From NCBI GenBank assembly GCA_031278675.1, contig JAITJY010000151.1, positions 1 to 14,549 of the forward strand: DNA of 14,549 nt. The letters are read 5' to 3'. The position numbers and the translations under genes are program-made. Shown here piece by piece: positions 1 to 6,173 of the stretch. Within the stretch, counting starts at the first letter, position 1, and every line of letters begins with the position of its first letter. The notes below the pieces were generated by a model, which was not told the origin of the DNA, did not search any database, and saw only the letters and a list, made by a program, of their open reading frames with translations. The DNA comes from Bifidobacteriaceae bacterium. Lineage in GTDB: Bacteria > Actinomycetota > Actinomycetes > Actinomycetales > WQXJ01.

Positions 1-153
1 GCGGTTCAGTTGCACATTCGACGAGTTTGCATGCCGCCAGACTAACCGCCCCGGCCCCCCGACGGAACCGCCAGTCCGAATAGTGAGACACATCCGGCCC
101 GCGTCTGGGCGCTAATGCCCGGGTTTTGCGCTCCAGCGCGTAGGACAATAGAT

Positions 154-172
154 GTGACGCCGATGGCGTCAC
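154..172. promoter_or_regulatory. Perfect 8+3+8 inverted repeat upstream of the peroxiredoxin gene
   Basis: GTGACGCC (154-161) and GGCGTCAC (165-172) are exact reverse complements separated by GAT. The repeat lies 15 bases before the GGAGG ribosome binding site of the peroxiredoxin gene. A weak -35/-10 candidate (TTGCGC 126-131, TAGATG 149-154, 17-base spacer) ends exactly at its left edge, so a dimeric regulator bound here would sit at the transcription start. It could instead form a hairpin in the 5' leader. The palindrome is seen directly; its role is inferred. I see no gene in bases 1-199. Confidence 0.5.
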
Positions 173-199
173 TACCCGCGACCGATGGAGGTACCCGAG

Positions 200-673
200 A
201 TGGCACAGCTCACGCCCGGCGATTTGGCGCCTGATTTCACTTTGGAATCCGACGATGGACCTGACCTGACCCTTTCCACTTTGCGCCCACTCAAGGTGAT
301 CCTGTACGCCTATCCGGCGGCTGGCACGCCGGGGTGCTCGCTTGAAGCGCGGGATTTCCGCGACTTCTATGCCTCATTTGAGGCGGCGGGCTACGCCATA
401 GTTGGCCTATCGCCGGACACTCCGGAGGCGATCGCAGCCTTCTCGGAGGAACTGGAGTTGCCGTTTACCCTGGTGGCGGACCCGGATCACAAGGTCTTGG
501 ACCAATATGGCGCCTGGGGCGCGAAGACCGTGTTCGGGCGCCAGACGATCGGCGTGATCCGTTCGACCTTCGTGATCGGTGCCGACGGCCGGATCGAGTC
601 CGCCGAATACGGTGTCAAGGCCCCGGGCCACGTCGAGCGCCTGGCCGAGGAACTCGGCCTGAACCTGACCTGA
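200..673 (+). CDS. bcp: Bcp/PrxQ-type thioredoxin-fold peroxiredoxin, single cysteine
   Basis: This is a peroxiredoxin of the AhpC/TSA superfamily, expected to reduce hydrogen peroxide and organic hydroperoxides in the cytoplasm with electrons from thioredoxin or another thiol. The 157-residue protein opens with the typical G-D-x-A-P-D-F segment and has the peroxidatic motif TPGC (Cys46 counting from this start), followed by E-A-R-D-F-R-D-F. A conserved-type arginine appears in the RSTFVIG segment near residue 121. The start at 200 is preferred over the in-frame ATG at 185 because GGAGGT (187-192) lies 7 bases before it and overlaps the earlier ATG. PrxQ proteins often carry a resolving cysteine five residues after the first; here that place is arginine and there is no other cysteine in the protein, so it should work as a 1-Cys enzyme. 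The family call is firm; the reductant is unknown. Confidence 0.93.
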   Translation: MAQLTPGDLAPDFTLESDDGPDLTLSTLRPLKVILYAYPAAGTPGCSLEARDFRDFYASFEAAGYAIVGLSPDTPEAIAAFSEELELPFTLVADPDHKVLDQYGAWGAKTVFGRQTIGVIRSTFVIGADGRIESAEYGVKAPGHVERLAEELGLNLT

Positions 674-688
674 CCCGAGGCCGCCTCC

Positions 689-707
689 GGCCGAGTCACG
701 CTCGGCC
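689..707 (+). terminator. Hairpin after the peroxiredoxin gene
   Basis: GGCCGAG (689-695) and CTCGGCC (701-707) form a perfect 7-bp stem with loop TCACG, 15 bases after the stop codon. There is no T-run behind it, so it is a terminator-like or 3'-end-protecting hairpin rather than a canonical intrinsic terminator. Confidence 0.5.
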
Positions 708-807
708 AGGACCTCACCCTGCCCGCAGCCCCACCTCCCGGGGCACGGTCGCGCGCCCGCCGCACCGCCCACCGCAGGGAAGACCAAGGCCCCCCAACTC
801 CCCGGGG

Positions 808-839
808 ACGATGCCGTGTGGCCGGGTGGGCGGCATCGT
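808..839. repeat. 9-bp inverted repeat with 14-base loop
   Basis: ACGATGCCG (808-816) is exactly complementary to CGGCATCGT (831-839). No T-run follows on either strand. It may be a second transcript-end structure for the upstream gene or part of the leader of the downstream gene; the sequence does not decide. Confidence 0.45.
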
Positions 840-876
840 GCAAGGGTGGAAGGTTGGCGGGTTTCCCACCTGGCGG

Positions 877-904
877 ACTGTGGCGGAAGTTGGCACTGTG
901 GCGG
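877..904. repeat. Direct repeat ACTGTGGCGG x2 upstream of the NlpC/P60 promoter region
   Basis: The 10-mer ACTGTGGCGG occurs at 877-886 and 895-904, an 18-base period, and its TGGCGG core occurs twice more at 855-860 and 871-876. It lies 21 bases before the best -35 candidate, where an activator or response regulator could bind. Function is inferred only from position. Confidence 0.35.
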
Positions 905-924
905 GTGAGGGTAATGGGGTAAGC

Positions 925-954
925 TTGTTGGGTCTGTACGTCTTCCCGTAAAGC
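925..954 (+). promoter_or_regulatory. Weak promoter candidate for the NlpC/P60 gene
   Basis: TTGTTG (925-930) and TAAAGC (949-954) are separated by 18 bases and would give a leader of about 30 bases. The match to sigma-70-like hexamers is modest and no competing candidate is clearly better. Confidence 0.25.
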
Positions 955-979
955 ACCCCGGGGAATCGTCTTGGGGTGC
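953..979 (+). promoter_or_regulatory. Leader hairpin just before the NlpC/P60 ribosome binding site
   Basis: GCACCCC (953-959) pairs perfectly with GGGGTGC (973-979), leaving a 13-base loop that can close by one further G-U pair. The stem ends 4 bases before the AGGA (984-987) used by the gene at 993. It could tune translation or message stability, or be a binding palindrome in DNA. Confidence 0.4.
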
Positions 980-992
980 AGTTAGGACCGAT

Positions 993-2264
993 ATGCGCCG
1001 CAAGCGTTACCGGCTACCTCGGCTGGCCCTTCTGGCTGTGACTGCGCTGACCGCGTTTGCGCTGGCCACACCCGCTCTGGCGGACCCGTCGCCGGCGCCT
1101 TCCTCGGACGCGGCGGTGGCTGAAGCCAAGCGGCAGGAAGAGTTGGCGCAAGCCTCGGTGGCTGAGATCGAAGGCCAGCTAGTGGCCCTCGCTGCGGCGA
1201 CGGCCGCTGCTCAGGATGCGGCTGGTTCGGCGGCGGAGGCCTATAACAAGGCGCGCGAAGAACTCGACCAGGCCGCCGCTGAGGTCGCCGAGGCTGAAGC
1301 AAGCGCCGCTGCGTTCCAAGAAGACCTGGACAAGGCCCGTGGCACGCTGGCCCGGGTGGCCTTGATGAGCGCGCAAAACGGGACCGACATAGCGCAGCTG
1401 GAGCCGTTGTTGAGTTCCGACGGCTTCGAGGAAGCGATGGAACTGAGCGCCATGCTGTTCGTGGTGGGCTCGGCGGCAGACCGGGCGGCGGCCAAGTTCG
1501 CTGTCGCGAAGCAAGCCGCTGACCAGGCCGGTTTGCGGGCCACGCACGCCGTTGAGTTGCGGGAAGCGAAGTCTTTGGAGGCGGAAGCCAAGGCCCAGGC
1601 GGCTGAGGAGGCTGCCGCTGCGGCCGTTCAAGCAGAGGCCGATGCCGAAGTCCGTCACCTCGAGTTGCTCACCGTTCTCGCGGCGAAGAAACAGACCACG
1701 GTAGAGGCTGAGGCGGCTGCAGAAAAGCGTCGCCAGGAAGAAGAAAACGAGCGCATCCGGCGCGAACGGGAGGCCCAGACCCCGGCTCCGACAACTCCGA
1801 GCACACCGACAACTCCGACCACTCCGAGCGAGCCGTCGACGCCGACCACTCCGAGCGAACCCTCGACACCGAGCGATCCCACGACGGACCCGCCGTCTAG
1901 CGGAGCTGAGGCTGGCTTGGCCGCCGTCGCCTGGGCCAGGGCGCAAATCGGCAAGCCGTACCAGTGGGGTGGTACGGGTCCGTCGTCCTTCGACTGTTCG
2001 GGGTTGACCTCGCAAGCCTGGTTGAACGGCGGCGGGAAACGCATCCCGCGGGTCGCGGCCGACCAGTATTACGCTGCCACCAAGATTCCTTATAGCGATA
2101 TGCGTCCTGGCGACCTCATCTTCTGGAGCACTACCAGCACCCTGAATCATGTCGCGATCTATTCCGGCAACGGCATGATGATCGAGGCCCAGAGAACTGG
2201 CACCAACATCCACGAAATCCCAATCCGCTGGGCGGGCACGGTCAAATACGCCGGCCGCGTCTGA
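993..2264 (+). CDS. Secreted coiled-coil NlpC/P60 (C40) peptidoglycan endopeptidase, RipA-like
   Basis: This is a predicted D,L-endopeptidase that cuts peptide stems in peptidoglycan, acting outside the membrane in cell separation or wall remodelling. Residues 1-30 form a Sec signal peptide with a basic start, hydrophobic core and A-L-A cleavage site before Asp31. Residues about 35-260 are Ala/Glu/Gln-rich and strongly helical, consistent with the coiled-coil hairpin that holds RipA-type enzymes inactive. A Thr/Pro/Ser linker (about 263-303) contains repeated T-P-S-E-P-S units. The NlpC/P60 domain fills the C terminus, with catalytic Cys335 in DCSGL, His386 in NHVAIY and Glu398 twelve residues later, the same spacing as the His-Glu pair described for RipA. 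AGGA (984-987) supports the ATG. The 319-base upstream region and downstream hairpin suggest a single-gene transcript. The exact cleavage bond and partner are unknown. Confidence 0.93.
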   Translation: MRRKRYRLPRLALLAVTALTAFALATPALADPSPAPSSDAAVAEAKRQEELAQASVAEIEGQLVALAAATAAAQDAAGSAAEAYNKAREELDQAAAEVAEAEASAAAFQEDLDKARGTLARVALMSAQNGTDIAQLEPLLSSDGFEEAMELSAMLFVVGSAADRAAAKFAVAKQAADQAGLRATHAVELREAKSLEAEAKAQAAEEAAAAAVQAEADAEVRHLELLTVLAAKKQTTVEAEAAAEKRRQEEENERIRREREAQTPAPTTPSTPTTPTTPSEPSTPTTPSEPSTPSDPTTDPPSSGAEAGLAAVAWARAQIGKPYQWGGTGPSSFDCSGLTSQAWLNGGGKRIPRVAADQYYAATKIPYSDMRPGDLIFWSTTSTLNHVAIYSGNGMMIEAQRTGTNIHEIPIRWAGTVKYAGRV

Positions 2265-2407
2265 TCCAACCCCCAAGGCGAGCAGCGCTACAAGGGCGGG
2301 ACTGACAGCGCAAGCGCTGCGGATGCCGCGTGTCCTGCGTCGCCGAAAACAGGGAGTCCCCGGAACCCCGGCCGGACCATCTCGGCGTAATGGTTTGAGG
2401 GCTAGCC

Positions 2408-2429
2408 GGCCAGGTGTCGGCACTTGGCC
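2408..2429 (+). terminator. Hairpin between convergent NlpC/P60 and ppa genes
   Basis: GGCCAGGTG (2408-2416) and CACTTGGCC (2421-2429) form a 9-bp stem with a TCGG tetraloop. In + strand RNA all nine positions pair (one G-U); in minus strand RNA the same position becomes a C/A mismatch. The structure therefore better fits the hydrolase transcript than ppa, although it also lies 12 bases beyond the ppa stop. No T-run follows on the + strand. Confidence 0.55.
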
Positions 2430-2440
2430 TGGATCGAGGG

Positions 2441-3013
2441 TTAGTAATCGCCGTTGGCTTTGGCTTCTTCTAGGCGTTTGATCGAGGCGAGGATCTCGGT
2501 TTCGGCGCCGACGCGGTCGGTCCAATGGGAACCCTCGACGGATTTGCCGGGCTCTAGGTCCTTATAGATCTCGAAGAAATGCTGGACCTCAAGGCGGTGG
2601 AACTCGGAGACATCTTCAATGTCGAGTCGCCAGGAAGCGCGAGTGTCGTGGGCCGGGACGCAGATGACCTTGTCATCGCCGCCGGCCTCATCGGTCATGC
2701 GGAACATCCCGAGTGCCCGGCAACGGATCAGACAGCCCGGGAAAGTGGGCTCATCGAGCAGGACCAACGCGTCTAGGGGGTCGCCATCGGCGCCCAAAGT
2801 GCCCTCTACGAAGCCGTAGTCGTCGGGGTAGCGCGTCGCTGTGAACAACATCCGGTCCAAGCGGATGCGTCCGGTGTGGTGGTCCAACTCGTACTTGTTG
2901 CGTGACCCTTTCGGGATTTCAATGGTCACGTCGAATTCGAGCGGGCGCGTGCCCGTTCCGTCGGAATGCTCGGTGCGGAGGGCTGGCTTGTAGCTGGGCT
3001 TCGACGCAGACAT
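2441..3013 (-). CDS. ppa: Family I soluble inorganic pyrophosphatase
   Basis: Hydrolyses pyrophosphate to two phosphates with Mg2+, pulling forward nucleic acid, tRNA and folate synthesis reactions; cytoplasmic. The 190-residue protein has the family I core: I-E-I-P-K-G-S-R-N-K-Y-E (31-42), R-L-D-R (51-54), the metal-binding signature DGDPLDAL (76-83, Asp76, Asp78, Asp81), GGDDK (111-115) and YKD (150-152). All usual active-site positions that I can place are present. It is about 25 residues longer than typical bacterial enzymes, which begin close to the F-D-V-T-I-E-I segment; the extra N terminus is polar. The ATG at 3013 is supported by GAGGT on the minus strand (3022-3026) 8 bases upstream, and there is no good start at the domain edge. 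It is divergent from dacB, the order known in mycobacteria. Confidence 0.97.
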   Translation of the reverse strand: MSASKPSYKPALRTEHSDGTGTRPLEFDVTIEIPKGSRNKYELDHHTGRIRLDRMLFTATRYPDDYGFVEGTLGADGDPLDALVLLDEPTFPGCLIRCRALGMFRMTDEAGGDDKVICVPAHDTRASWRLDIEDVSEFHRLEVQHFFEIYKDLEPGKSVEGSHWTDRVGAETEILASIKRLEEAKANGDY

Positions 3014-3055
3014 AGATCATGACCTCGCGGTTCAGTTGGGATGCTTCCGTCCCCC

Positions 3056-3083
3056 AGCATAACTGCTGTCCAGGCCGGGCAAG
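3056..3083 (-). promoter_or_regulatory. Probable ppa promoter
   Basis: Read on the minus strand, TATGCT (3056-3061) is a good -10 box, with CTTGCC (3078-3083) 16 bases upstream as the -35. This predicts a leader of roughly 36 bases before the ppa ATG. I see no equally good promoter for dacB in the 254 bases between the two genes. Confidence 0.45.
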
Positions 3084-3267
3084 GTAAGCACTACCGGCCA
3101 AATTGAAGCGGAACAGGTTACCAGCGGCGGTGAGCGACGCCCCGGTCCGGGGGAACCTATGCCGCGTTGGGTGTTGCGGTGTTGGTGCCCTTGGCGTGAG
3201 CGCCGCGACCCGGTTACGCCGTTCCGGGGCCGAGGACATTAGTCTGGGTGGCGTGGGGTTGGGGTTG

Positions 3268-4797
3268 ATGATCACAGGACACGCGGCAGGGGCGCGCGCC
3301 GTCGCGCTCGTGGGTCTCCTTAGCTGCACGATGCCGTTCGCCCTAGCCCCCGGACCCCCGCCCGGCAGGCCGCCTGCAGCGTTGGGAGCCGAGTCGGGTC
3401 CAGTTCTGACCGGCGGTGGAACGGTTCTGGCGGAGCCCGGCGGGGTGGCGGCCGGTCTGCTCAGTGCTGTAGAGCCGGTGGCTGGCGCACTCGATGAAGC
3501 GGCGCGGCTGCCAGGCTCAGCTGAAATCCAGGAGTTGGCGCAAGCCACTGTGGGCGCCGAAAGGCTGACCGCAGCTAGCGGAACGGGCGCCACGGCAGGG
3601 CGGGAGATCATCCCGTCAGAACTGGTCGGCGCGCTAGGAGTGTCGGTGCGGGACATGCTAACCGGGGAAGAACTCTATGCGGCGGATGCGACGCGGGGGC
3701 TTGTGCCGGCATCGACCACCAAGATCTTGACGGCGAGCGCGGCGTTGGCCACGTTGGGCCCGGAAGCGGTACTTACCACGCGGGCGGTGCTGAGCCTTGA
3801 CGGGCCGGGCCGGGGCACGGTGACGCTGGTCGCGGGCGGGGACACGAGCCTGGGACCGGATGCGGGCAACCCGGCGGCGGTGATGGGGCGGGCGGGGATG
3901 GGGGATTTGGCTCGGGCGGCGGCGGTCGAGGTCCGCCGGGCCGGTCTGACAACGGTCGCGGTGGCGTTGGATGATTCGCTGTTCACCGGCGCGGCGACCT
4001 ATCCCGATTGGGAATGGAACTTGGGGACCACGTGGGGGGCGCCGGCCACGCCGCTGGCGATCATGGATGGCCGCGCGGGTGAAGCATTCGATGCGGTGAC
4101 CTACGTCGCGGACCCGGCGCTGCGCGCGGCGGAACACTTCGCGGCGCTGCTGGGGGTGGCCGCAGCGGACACCGAACTGGCGTTGCCTGCGGTGGCGGTG
4201 GATTCGGGCGTGACGCGGGCGGGCGCACCCGCGCAGGCGCGCGAGATTGCCAGGGTTGATTCGGCGCCGCTGCGCCAACTCGCGGCCTACCTGCTCCAAC
4301 AGTCTGACAACACGCTGGCCGAGGCTGTGGGCCGCGTCACCGCGACGGCTCGGGGATTGGACGGGAGTTTTGCGGGCTGCGCCCAAGGGATTGACGAGGC
4401 GCTGGAAGAACTCGGTGTGCCCGCAGCCGGTTTGCACTTGGATGACTGCTCTGGGTTGAGCCACGGCTCGCGCATTCCGGTGTCCACGTTGACGGCGGTG
4501 CTGGCGCTGGCGGGCAGCACTGAGGTGGCGAGTCTGGGCGCGGTGGCGCGCTGCCTGCCGGTGGGGGCGCTGCAGGGCACCGTCGCTGAGCGGTTCACCA
4601 CGGCCCCTGGCGCCGGTAATGTCAGAGCTAAGACGGGCACCTTGACGGGTGTGACGGCTCTGGCCGGCTTGGTCCAGACGGCTGGCGGCCGGGAACTGGT
4701 CTTCGCGGTGATTGTCAACCCGGACCCAATGGTGGGCACGCTTGGCGCACGCCAAGCCACTGACCGGTTCATCCAGGGTTTAGCCGCTCTGGCCTGA
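3268..4797 (+). CDS. dacB: D-alanyl-D-alanine carboxypeptidase/endopeptidase, PBP4 family (S13)
   Basis: A low-molecular-mass penicillin-binding protein that trims terminal D-Ala or opens cross-links in peptidoglycan outside the membrane. The three active-site motifs are intact: Ser149-T-T-Lys152, Ser346-D-N348 and Lys455-T-G457, with the wide S-x-x-K to S-x-N gap expected of the S13 family. I start it at ATG 3268 because this places a signal sequence at the N terminus (R10, then A-V-A-L-V-G-L-L-S). An in-frame TTG at 3103 would bury that segment 55 residues in. The signal can be read as signal peptidase I type (cut after A-L-A, residue 27) or as an imperfect lipobox L-L-S-C with Cys20. Residues 28-110 are a Gly/Ala/Pro-rich spacer before the catalytic domain. 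The upstream start region has only a G-rich, weak ribosome binding site. Confidence 0.92.
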   Translation: MITGHAAGARAVALVGLLSCTMPFALAPGPPPGRPPAALGAESGPVLTGGGTVLAEPGGVAAGLLSAVEPVAGALDEAARLPGSAEIQELAQATVGAERLTAASGTGATAGREIIPSELVGALGVSVRDMLTGEELYAADATRGLVPASTTKILTASAALATLGPEAVLTTRAVLSLDGPGRGTVTLVAGGDTSLGPDAGNPAAVMGRAGMGDLARAAAVEVRRAGLTTVAVALDDSLFTGAATYPDWEWNLGTTWGAPATPLAIMDGRAGEAFDAVTYVADPALRAAEHFAALLGVAAADTELALPAVAVDSGVTRAGAPAQAREIARVDSAPLRQLAAYLLQQSDNTLAEAVGRVTATARGLDGSFAGCAQGIDEALEELGVPAAGLHLDDCSGLSHGSRIPVSTLTAVLALAGSTEVASLGAVARCLPVGALQGTVAERFTTAPGAGNVRAKTGTLTGVTALAGLVQTAGGRELVFAVIVNPDPMVGTLGARQATDRFIQGLAALA

Positions 4798-4886
4798 CTG
4801 CGGGCTCCTCCAGCCCGTCCAGCCCGTCGACAGGTCCTGCCGGCTTGGCCGCCCGGCGGGGCGACGGGATGCCATAGGCTGGGCTA

Positions 4887-5921
4887 GTGGCCCAGGGAAT
4901 CAACTTTGTTCTAGCCGACAGGGCGGGCGCCTTGGCGGCCCGGCCGGGACCGGAAATCACGCCTGCGGAAGGCCTGCATCTGGTCAGTGACCTGCGTAAA
5001 CAGGCGGCGAATGCGCTCGGCTACGTGGCTGAGATCACGGGTCTTGCTGATGCGGCGGCGCGGGCCGCGACGGGCACGGTCGCGGTGGTGGACCGGCGGG
5101 GTTTTATCGGCGGATTCGTGAAGATGGTCAATGGGCTGGTCGTCAAGGCCTGGGACGAGGATGATATCGGCTGGCTGGGTGGCCAGGTCGCGGGGCTGCA
5201 ACTCGGGGCGTTGGCGGGGGTGTTTGCACAGCGTGTGTTGGGGCAGTATGACCCGTTCTATCGGCCCGGACCAGGGCAAACGCCGGGGCGCATCATGTTG
5301 GTGGCGCCGAATATTCTCCGTTTTGAGCGAGAGTTGGACGCCGATCCGCGTGACTTCCATTTGTGGATCACGCTGCACGAGGCCGCCCACGCGGTCCAGT
5401 TTGCCGCCGCACCGTGGCTGGCGGATTGGGTGCGGGACCGGTTCGAGGAGATGATGGACGCGGACACGGAGGATGGCCGCGGCGGGCGGTTGGTGGCGGC
5501 GGCGCGCCGGCTACCGGATTTGTTTTCCGATCAAGCCATGTCCGATGCCGTTCCCCCAGGCTTGCTCTCCCCCACCCAGGCGCACGTTTTGGCCCGTATC
5601 ACCGGGGCGATGTCGTTGCTCGAAGGCCACGCTGACGTGATTATGGACGCAGTTGGGCCGAAGGTGGTCAAGTCGGTGGAGCAGTTGCGGCCCAGGTTTG
5701 ATGCGCGCCGGGCGGCCCGTGGCCGCTTGGAGCGGGCGTTGCGCCGCCTCGCCGGTCTGGAAGCTAAGACTGCTCAATATGTTCAAGGTGCAACGTTTGT
5801 TCGCACAGTTTTGGCTCAGTGCGGGCACGAGGGCCTCAATCACGCCCTGGCCAGTGCCCAAAACCTGCCCACTGCGTCCGAGATGGAATCCCCATCAGCC
5901 TGGGTAGACCGCGTTCTCTAA
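4887..5921 (+). CDS. DUF2342 zincin-like metalloprotease family protein
   Basis: A member of the actinobacterial zinc metalloprotease-like family (DUF2342; also annotated as F420-biosynthesis-associated) found beside dacB and tilS in mycobacteria. Its substrate is not known. The 344-residue protein has no signal peptide or obvious membrane anchor. It carries a zincin motif HEAAH (His164, Glu165, His168) in L-H-E-A-A-H-A-V-Q-F, and a downstream L-L-E-G-H-A-D segment (Glu246) that should supply the third zinc ligand. Length is normal for the family. The GTG at 4887 is the only reasonable start and has a weak AGGCTGGG upstream. The 89-base gap from dacB contains imperfect inverted repeats (CCCGTCG 4823-4829 with CGACGGG 4862-4868), so co-transcription with dacB is likely but not certain. 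Proteolytic activity is inferred from the motif alone. Confidence 0.88.
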   Translation: MAQGINFVLADRAGALAARPGPEITPAEGLHLVSDLRKQAANALGYVAEITGLADAAARAATGTVAVVDRRGFIGGFVKMVNGLVVKAWDEDDIGWLGGQVAGLQLGALAGVFAQRVLGQYDPFYRPGPGQTPGRIMLVAPNILRFERELDADPRDFHLWITLHEAAHAVQFAAAPWLADWVRDRFEEMMDADTEDGRGGRLVAAARRLPDLFSDQAMSDAVPPGLLSPTQAHVLARITGAMSLLEGHADVIMDAVGPKVVKSVEQLRPRFDARRAARGRLERALRRLAGLEAKTAQYVQGATFVRTVLAQCGHEGLNHALASAQNLPTASEMESPSAWVDRVL

Positions 5922-5945
5922 GCCCTGATCCGTCCCGACGCCAAC

Positions 5946-5958
5946 CCGCCTGCGGCGG
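5946..5958 (+). terminator. Short hairpin after the metalloprotease gene
   Basis: CCGCC TGC GGCGG is a perfect 5-bp stem 25 bases past the stop codon, without a T-run. It is weak support for a transcript end. The rest of the 252-base gap to tilS shows no gene. Confidence 0.3.
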
Positions 5959-6123
5959 ATCCGGTGGCCTGCCCGGCCGGTCAGGGGCGTCCAGCGTGCC
6001 TAGCTGACGAGCGGCGCGGTAGGCGAGGATCGGCGGATCGAGGCTGAGGCACCGCGCCCGGGTTTTGGACGGTCCCGACGGATGGCGGCGGATGGCTTGT
6101 GGGTTGGGTGGGGTTTGTGAGAA

Positions 6124-6140
6124 GGCTGCGCAGCGCAGCC
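6124..6140 (+). promoter_or_regulatory. Perfect 7-bp hairpin in the tilS leader
   Basis: GGCTGCG (6124-6130) and CGCAGCC (6134-6140) are exact complements with loop CAG, 33 bases before the tilS GTG. It may be a terminator for read-through from the left or a 5' leader element of the tilS-hpt transcript; no T-run is present. Confidence 0.4.
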
Positions 6141-6173
6141 GGTCCGCGCTGGTGCGGCTTCTAGAGTTAAGGG

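Larger units (their letters stand above)
674..992. other. 319-base intergenic region between peroxiredoxin and NlpC/P60 genes
   Basis: No convincing gene is seen here; the open frames on the minus strand lack any recognisable family and are GC-driven. The stretch holds the hairpin at 689-707, a 9-bp inverted repeat at 808-839, four copies of TGGCGG between 855 and 904, a 10-base direct repeat, a run of G-tracts at 903-932, a weak promoter candidate and a leader hairpin at 953-979. Because NlpC/P60 genes in Actinomycetota are sometimes controlled by the ydaO/c-di-AMP riboswitch, I looked for its conserved segments and did not recognise them. The length and density of symmetric elements suggest the hydrolase gene is regulated on its own. 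Confidence 0.6.

Noticed and set aside
674..992. ydaO/c-di-AMP riboswitch before the NlpC/P60 gene
   Set aside because: Considered because of the gene family, but I could not find its conserved segments; a covariance-model search would settle it.
1179..2525. 448-codon minus-strand frame over the NlpC/P60 gene
   Set aside because: Shadow of a high-GC coding sequence; the + strand frame has a signal peptide and an intact catalytic triad.
1..3038. 12-base repeat GCGGTTCAGTTG at 1-12 and 3027-3038
   Set aside because: A few 12-base matches are expected by chance in a window of this size, and the two contexts share nothing else.
3103..3267. TTG-initiated N-terminal extension of dacB
   Set aside because: It would place 55 Arg/Cys-containing residues before the signal sequence and has no convincing ribosome binding site; ATG 3268 gives a normal exported protein.
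3658..4755. 365-codon minus-strand Arg-rich frame over dacB
   Set aside because: Shadow frame; dacB carries all three penicillin-binding protein motifs on the + strand.
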